Positions 39,091 to 43,252 of a DNA stretch of 43,252 nt are shown here, one piece after another. The stretch is from the NCBI GenBank assembly GCA_035653595.1, contig DASRBO010000039.1, positions 1 through 43,252 of the forward strand, given 5' to 3'. The notes below the pieces were generated by a model, which worked only from the letters and a program-made list of their open reading frames with translations, had not been told where the DNA came from and ran no database searches. The stretch's first letter is position 1. Each line of letters opens with the position of its first letter. The translations under genes were made by a program, and so were the position numbers. Origin of the DNA: DASRBO01 sp035653595 (lineage in GTDB: Bacteria; Actinomycetota; Acidimicrobiia; Acidimicrobiales; JAJPHE01).

Positions 39091-40230
39091 ATGAGTGTTC
39101 AACCGGGCCCCGAGGTCGTCCGAAGCCACTCCAGGGCCGCGCCGACCACCTACGACGACCGCCGTGCCAAGCATGGGGCCGTGGCCGCCCACCTGTCCGC
39201 CTTGAGCGACGAGGAAGTGCTGGCCCTGCCGAGGGAGGGCGGCCCCCGGAGCGTGTGGAGCACGACGGGCACGATCCAAGTCGACGCAATGCCGGTGTTC
39301 ATAAAGCGGGTCCCGGTGACGGCGCTCGAGGCCGGTCATCCCTATTCCACCGGGAACCACTTCGGCCTACCGAACTGCTACCACTACGGGGTCGGCTCGG
39401 CCGGCTACGGCGCCTTCCGCGAGCTGGCCGGCCTCGTCCAGACCACCGCCATGGTGCTCGACGGCTCGGCGGCAGGTTTCCCGCTCCTCTACCATCACCG
39501 GATACTGCCCGGCAGCCCGAGGCCTTGGACCGGCAGGATGACCCTCGAGGCCTACGTCGAGTATTGGGCCGGCGACCAGGCCATAGATCGCTACATGCGA
39601 GCCCGGCAGGTCGCCCCCCAGGAACTGTGGATGTTCCTCGAGTACTTCCCTCGCGCCGGCGACGACTGGTTCGGCTCCCACCAGGCCGAGATCCCCCGGA
39701 TGATTGCCCACCTCTGTGGAGCCGCCGCTGAGCTTCGTCGCCATGGCCTGGTGCATTTCGATGCCCACTTCGGCAATGTGGTGACCGACGGCGCCCTGGC
39801 AGTCCTAGCTGACTTCGGATTGGTTTGCGCAGACACCTTCGAGCTGGGCGCCGGCGAGGCAGAGTTCCTGGACAACCACCGTTACTACGACGTGGGACTG
39901 GTCCTGGCAAACTTGGGGTTGTTCCTGACCTTTGAGGCCAGTCGGGCCACACCGGAGACTCGGACCGAGATCGACCGTCGCTGCGGAATCGGAGCTGGCT
40001 CGGGGAGGCTCCAAGTCATCATGGGGCTGGTGGACCGCGCCGAAGACCTGGCCGACGTGCTCGGACTCGACGCCGCCTATCTCACCGAGCTAGAGCGCTA
40101 CCGGGAAGTCAACCGCTACATGCATGCATTCGTATCGGAGATGCAGAGCCGGCCGGCCAAGGATGCCTGCTACAGCGATAAGGAGTTGCTGGCCCGGCTC
40201 CGAGACGCCGGCACCCCTTTCACTGACTAG
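39091..40230 (+). CDS. kinase-fold protein (Ser/Thr or small-molecule kinase-like)
   Basis: The 379-residue protein has kinase-fold landmarks. The N-lobe Lys is in MPVFIKRVPVT, the catalytic loop LVHFDAHFGNVVTDGALAVLADFGLV holds His-x-Asp-x-His-x-x-Asn, and the DFG motif follows at once. A well-formed helical C-lobe follows (NHRYYDVGLVLANLGLFLTFEA). The loop HFDAHFGN resembles APH/choline-kinase and lipopolysaccharide-kinase-like families more than classical HRDxKxxN kinases. It also lacks a clear glycine-rich loop (FGLPNCYHYGVGSAGYGAF is the best candidate). The substrate is unknown. ATG 39091 is used; upstream frame is not protein-like. Confidence 0.75.
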   Translation: MSVQPGPEVVRSHSRAAPTTYDDRRAKHGAVAAHLSALSDEEVLALPREGGPRSVWSTTGTIQVDAMPVFIKRVPVTALEAGHPYSTGNHFGLPNCYHYGVGSAGYGAFRELAGLVQTTAMVLDGSAAGFPLLYHHRILPGSPRPWTGRMTLEAYVEYWAGDQAIDRYMRARQVAPQELWMFLEYFPRAGDDWFGSHQAEIPRMIAHLCGAAAELRRHGLVHFDAHFGNVVTDGALAVLADFGLVCADTFELGAGEAEFLDNHRYYDVGLVLANLGLFLTFEASRATPETRTEIDRRCGIGAGSGRLQVIMGLVDRAEDLADVLGLDAAYLTELERYREVNRYMHAFVSEMQSRPAKDACYSDKELLARLRDAGTPFTD

Positions 40231-40417
40231 CGCGGGCACTCCGGAGCCCAAACTGAAGCGGCCTAGTCTGTCGGGTCAGCCAACCGGCGGTCGGGGGCAC
40301 CAGGGCGAGAGGTGGTCACTGACGTTCTGAGGATGTGAACGACCGAGCTGGCAGACTCGACCGATCTCTACGGCTGGCCCGGGAGAGCGCCGGCCAGAGG
40401 ATCGGCTCGAGTGAGGT

Positions 40418-41203
40418 TCACTCATCATCATTCAGCAGGGCCAACGCTGTAGCGTGGAGTGAGCCGTTGCTGAAGAGGGCGGGCCGAACGCCAGCAAGGC
40501 GGACGGAGTCGTCGAGGTAGGAGAACCTCCCCCCCGCGGCCTGCACGATCCCAGCGAACGCGCCGTAGTCCCATGCAGCGCCTTCGAGCTGCAGGCACAA
40601 GTCCAGCTCGCCCTCCGCCACCATTATCGCGGGGTGCGACGTGTTCGCGGTCGGCCCGCCCAGCACGGTCAGTCGTTCCGCAAGCTCACGCCACCGTCCG
40701 GGTAGGACATCAAAGGGTGGATGGCAACTCCACCGGGTCGTGGAGTCCTTCGGAGTCCGAGTAGTCCAGATTGGTTCGGCAACGTCGCTGCCTGCAGCGG
40801 ACCGAAACGCCCCAACGCTCATTGCGCCCCACCACCGAGAGCCGAGGGCGGGGGCGGAGGTAACGCCCAGCACAACCCGGCCCTTCTCCTCGAGCGCGAT
40901 CTGGGTCGCCCATGCCCGACCGCCGGCGACGAAGCTCCTGGTACCGTCGATGGGGTCGACGATCCAGCATCGCCCACCGCCATGCGCGAGACCGGTTTCC
41001 TCCCCTAGGAACCCGTCGAGCGGGCGACGGAGCCGCAAGCTGTCACGCAGCGTGACCTCCACCGCACGGTCCGTCTCGGTAACCGGCGTACCGTCTTCCT
41101 TGGTCATGAAGGTCGCCGGCTGGGAGAACGCTGCCATCGTCATTGCGTCAGCTTGATCGGCCAACCCCAGGGCAAGCACCAAGTCGTCCACCACGTGGGG
41201 CAT
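40418..41203 (-). CDS. inositol monophosphatase family phosphatase (HisN-like)
   Basis: The 261-residue protein has the metal and substrate motifs of the family: FLGEETG (first Glu), CWIVDPIDGTRSFVAGGRAW (DPIDGT with catalytic Asp residues) and LEGAAWDYGAFAGIVQAAGG (WDxxA-like, third metal Asp). Bacterial relatives hydrolyse inositol phosphates, histidinol phosphate, PAP or fructose-1,6-bisphosphate; the size and motifs are closest to histidinol-phosphatase types. The ATG at 41203 has no strong ribosome site. The gene is convergent with the kinase-like gene over a 187-nt gap with no further gene. Confidence 0.88.
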   Translation of the reverse strand: MPHVVDDLVLALGLADQADAMTMAAFSQPATFMTKEDGTPVTETDRAVEVTLRDSLRLRRPLDGFLGEETGLAHGGGRCWIVDPIDGTRSFVAGGRAWATQIALEEKGRVVLGVTSAPALGSRWWGAMSVGAFRSAAGSDVAEPIWTTRTPKDSTTRWSCHPPFDVLPGRWRELAERLTVLGGPTANTSHPAIMVAEGELDLCLQLEGAAWDYGAFAGIVQAAGGRFSYLDDSVRLAGVRPALFSNGSLHATALALLNDDE

Positions 41204-41366
41204 TACTCAGCCTTGCTCATTTCTCGGGGGACCGCCTGCCGGCGGTAGAGGACACTCCCGGCGGCGAGCCCGGCCGGTCTTCGGGGACAGTTAGTTAGCC
41301 GAGCGGGTATCCCGGGCCCCCAGTCTGCGGCGACGAACTCGGTGGCCTCCCCGACGCCGTGCCGGC

Positions 41367-42183
41367 ATGATCGTGATCGTGGCCGGCCTGGAACCCGAGA
41401 TCCAGGAGTACTACGAGCGGGGTGGCGAAGCGGGCCGCCTCGCGGGGGAGTTTCCGTCAGGTCCACTGGAGCTCATTCGCACCCAGGAGCTCATCCTCAG
41501 GTATATCTCGACCGGCCCGCTCGATGTCCTCGACGTCGGCGGAGGGCCCGGTGTCTACGCCGAGTGGCTGGCCGGCCAGGGCCATCGCGTCCGCTTGATT
41601 GATCCGGTGACCCTCCACGTCGAGCAGGCGGCTGGCCGGCACCCCGGCATAACCGCCACCCTGGGCGATGCCCGTCCCCTCGGCGAGCCCGACGCCTCGG
41701 CGGACGTCGTACTCCTGCTCGGCCCGCTGTACCACCTGACCAGCTATCAGGACCGCCTCCGGGCCCTGGGCGAGGCACGTCGCGTGCTCCGGCCTTCTAT
41801 TCGCCGCGGCCATCTCTCGCTATGCCGCCCTACTGGACCTGCTCGTCCGCCTGGACCGCCTCCACGAACCCGACGTCTCCGCTCGGGTGGAGGAGGCCGT
41901 GGCGTCCGGCGTGTTCAGGGGCCACGCCGAGGGTCTGTTTACGACGGCGTACCTCCACCTCCCGGCCGATCTGATGGCGGAGGTGTCCGGAGCGGGTTTC
42001 GAGGCCGTTGAGGTGTACAACATCGAGGGACCTGGCTTCCTGGTGACCGACTTCGCCGAGCGCTGGGCCGATCCGCCGCGGCGAGAGGCACTGCTAGACG
42101 CAGCCCGGCTGGTGGAGAGGGAGCCAGCGATGATGGCGGCCTCCAGCCACCTGTTGGCCGTTGGTCAGGCTCCGGGCCTGTGA
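41367..42183 (+). pseudogene. class I SAM methyltransferase broken by a small deletion
   Basis: The first frame encodes EIQEYYERGGEAGRLAG, motif I VLDVGGGPGVYAEWLAGQGH, IDPVTLHVEQA and VLLLGPLYHLTSYQDRLRALGEARRVLRP. The second, shifted by one, takes up GLLFAAAISRYAALLDLLVRL ... FTTAYLHLPADLMAEVSGAGFEAVEVYNIEGPGFLV and ends at 42183. Family members read VLRPGGLLF here. At 41790 the DNA goes straight from CGG to CCTTCTATTC, which is 8 nt short of coding VLRPGGLLF. The missing bases are bounded by a short GGCC repeat, so a deletion between repeats is likely. The start could also be a GTG at 41379. Confidence 0.8.
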
Positions 42184-42347
42184 GCACGGACCACAGCGGC
42201 CGAGGCCGATCGATGCGAGGCCCACGAGCCGGCGGTAGGGGCCGGTCTGTGCGAGCATCTGGCCGAGCCTTCGGGGACATCCGCCCCGGCGTCGAGTCTC
42301 TGGTCGCCACGCCGACCGCCGGAGGCGCTAGCTTTCGTGGCCGCGTA

Positions 42348-43097
42348 GTGCATGCTGTGCCCGTGGAGGTCAGCCCGGACAACCGCAGGACGATCGGCTC
42401 CTTCGACGCCCTCTCAGAGGAAGCCATGGCCGCCTGGGACCCCGAAGGTGACGCCGGGCGCAGGCTCCTCCTGAACCCGGCGATCCTCCGCCTCCTCGGG
42501 GAGGCGTCGGGCACACGGATACTCGATGCCGGCTGCGGCCAGGGCTACCTGTGCCGGCTCCTGGCCGCCCGCGGTGCCGAGGTAACCGGAGTAGACCCCG
42601 CCCGTCGTCTGCTCGACTACGCCGAGGGGTTGGAAGCCCGACGGCCACTCGGCATCCGCTATCACCAGCGGGACCTGTCCCGACTGGGCCAGATCGGCCA
42701 GCCCTTCGATTCCGTGATCGCCAACATGGTCTTCCTGGACATCGCTGACTGGCGGGCAGCCCTGGCCTCCTGCGTCGGGGCCCTCAGACGCGGTGGCCTG
42801 TTGGTCATTTCCCTCCTCCATCCCACCTGGGGCCCAGGGGCCTCCGAGTCCTGGTCAACCCGGGGCGCGGTGGAACTCCGTGAATACCTGAATGACTACG
42901 AAATCGCCGGCGGGGTCGGTGGAGGCGTCAATTACCACCGGCCTCTTTCGGCCTACATCAACGAGGTGATAGCCCTGGGCTGCGCACTCACAGAATTGGT
43001 GGAACCAGCCTTGGCGGCGGACGAGGTCGAGGAGCCGGACCAGCAGGTCCTCGTCCACATCCCCAACTACGTCGTGGTGGCGGCCAGGAGGCAGTGA
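42348..43097 (+). CDS. class I SAM-dependent methyltransferase
   Basis: From GTG 42348 the 249-residue protein has motif I RILDAGCGQGYLCRLLAARGAEVTGVDPARRLLDYAEGLEARR, the acidic motif II, VIANMVFLDIADWRAALASCVGALRRGGLLVISLLHP and a C-terminal half ending IPNYVVVAARRQ. It is a small-molecule methyltransferase of unknown acceptor. The frame is open to 42180, where a GTG overlaps the stop of the broken methyltransferase, but that 56-residue extension is Arg/Gly-rich and not protein-like. GTG 42357 and 42363 are equally possible. Confidence 0.82.
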   Translation: MHAVPVEVSPDNRRTIGSFDALSEEAMAAWDPEGDAGRRLLLNPAILRLLGEASGTRILDAGCGQGYLCRLLAARGAEVTGVDPARRLLDYAEGLEARRPLGIRYHQRDLSRLGQIGQPFDSVIANMVFLDIADWRAALASCVGALRRGGLLVISLLHPTWGPGASESWSTRGAVELREYLNDYEIAGGVGGGVNYHRPLSAYINEVIALGCALTELVEPALAADEVEEPDQQVLVHIPNYVVVAARRQ

Positions 43098-43206
43098 CAG
43101 CCGTGGTGTCTCGTGCCTGCGAGCACGCCGGCGACATCTTGACGGGCGGCGCTCCATGCCGGCGTTCTGGGATAGGTGCCCTGGTCGATTGCGTGGCTGG
43201 TATGGG

Positions 43207-43239
43207 ATACTTGGTGCGCAAGGTATCTGTACCAAGTAT
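43207..43239. promoter_or_regulatory. 9-bp inverted repeat before a possible new gene at the window edge
   Basis: ATACTTGGT (43207-43215) and ACCAAGTAT (43231-43239) are a perfect 9-bp inverted repeat with 15-nt spacer. The second arm runs into ATGATGG at 43238. A shorter nested pair, GATAC and GTATC, lies inside. Two ATG codons then open a frame to the window end. The layout is like an autoregulated operator overlapping a promoter, for example of a toxin-antitoxin operon, but no coding sequence is available to tell. Confidence 0.4.
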
Positions 43240-43252
43240 GATGGGCTCATGC

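Noticed and set aside
42180..42347. N-terminal extension of the last methyltransferase to a GTG that overlaps the previous stop
   Set aside because: The 4-nt overlap is tempting, but the 56 added residues are Arg/Gly-rich and do not look like a folded domain.

Overview
The window is high-GC actinobacterial DNA. F420-dependent luciferase-like (LLM) oxidoreductases, DUF3039 and DUF6458 proteins, a hrdB/sigA-type sigma factor, an actinobacterial-type oligoribonuclease and a mycofactocin operon occur together, with many GTG/TTG starts and 4-nt stop/start overlaps. Gene content suggests Acidimicrobiia or a related deep actinomycete lineage; this placement is inference.

Left part (1-16.2 kb): an MMPL transporter cut by the window edge; a Tam-like methyltransferase broken by a perfect 25-bp tandem duplication; an unknown small protein; an F420/LLM oxidoreductase; ChaB; a second methyltransferase; a pentapeptide-repeat protein; a divergent pair of surface-modification genes (free SGNH hydrolase and membrane acyltransferase with its own SGNH domain); a crotonase; a zinc MDR dehydrogenase; DUF3039; sigma factor; glutathione peroxidase; an endonuclease/exonuclease/phosphatase protein; a sugar nucleotidyltransferase; and a small DUF6458 membrane protein.

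Centre (16.2-30.2 kb, all minus strand): a mycofactocin redox island of 13 genes in about 13.9 kb. In transcription order: mftA precursor (ends IDGMCGVY), a fused MftB-MftC protein, two FadH/OYE flavoenzymes, ETF alpha, FixC-like ETF:quinone oxidoreductase, FixX ferredoxin, ETF beta, mftE, an SDR of the mycofactocin-coupled kind, a MoxR ATPase plus VWA protein, and mftF. Together these could make the peptide-derived cofactor, reduce it by alcohol oxidation, and pass electrons through ETF and FixCX to the quinone pool. No mftD, mftG or mftR is seen.

Right part (30.3-36.4 kb): peroxiredoxin with a good promoter and strong terminator, acyl-CoA synthetase, serine hydrolase, second LLM oxidoreductase, oligoribonuclease, dUTPase and tRNA-Gly(GCC). 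After the tRNA (36.4-43.25 kb) the DNA changes character: integrase remnant, frameshifted GNAT, a lower-GC lipoprotein with two internal repeats, a kinase-fold protein, an inositol-monophosphatase family protein, a frameshifted methyltransferase and an intact one. It reads as a decayed integration hotspot. The window ends in a palindrome in front of a possible new gene.

A recurring theme is short tandem duplication and small indels at gene ends: a 25-bp duplication in the Tam gene, four 15-bp units over the stop codon of the second LLM gene, and a repeated 15-bp 3' end after the DUF6458 gene.
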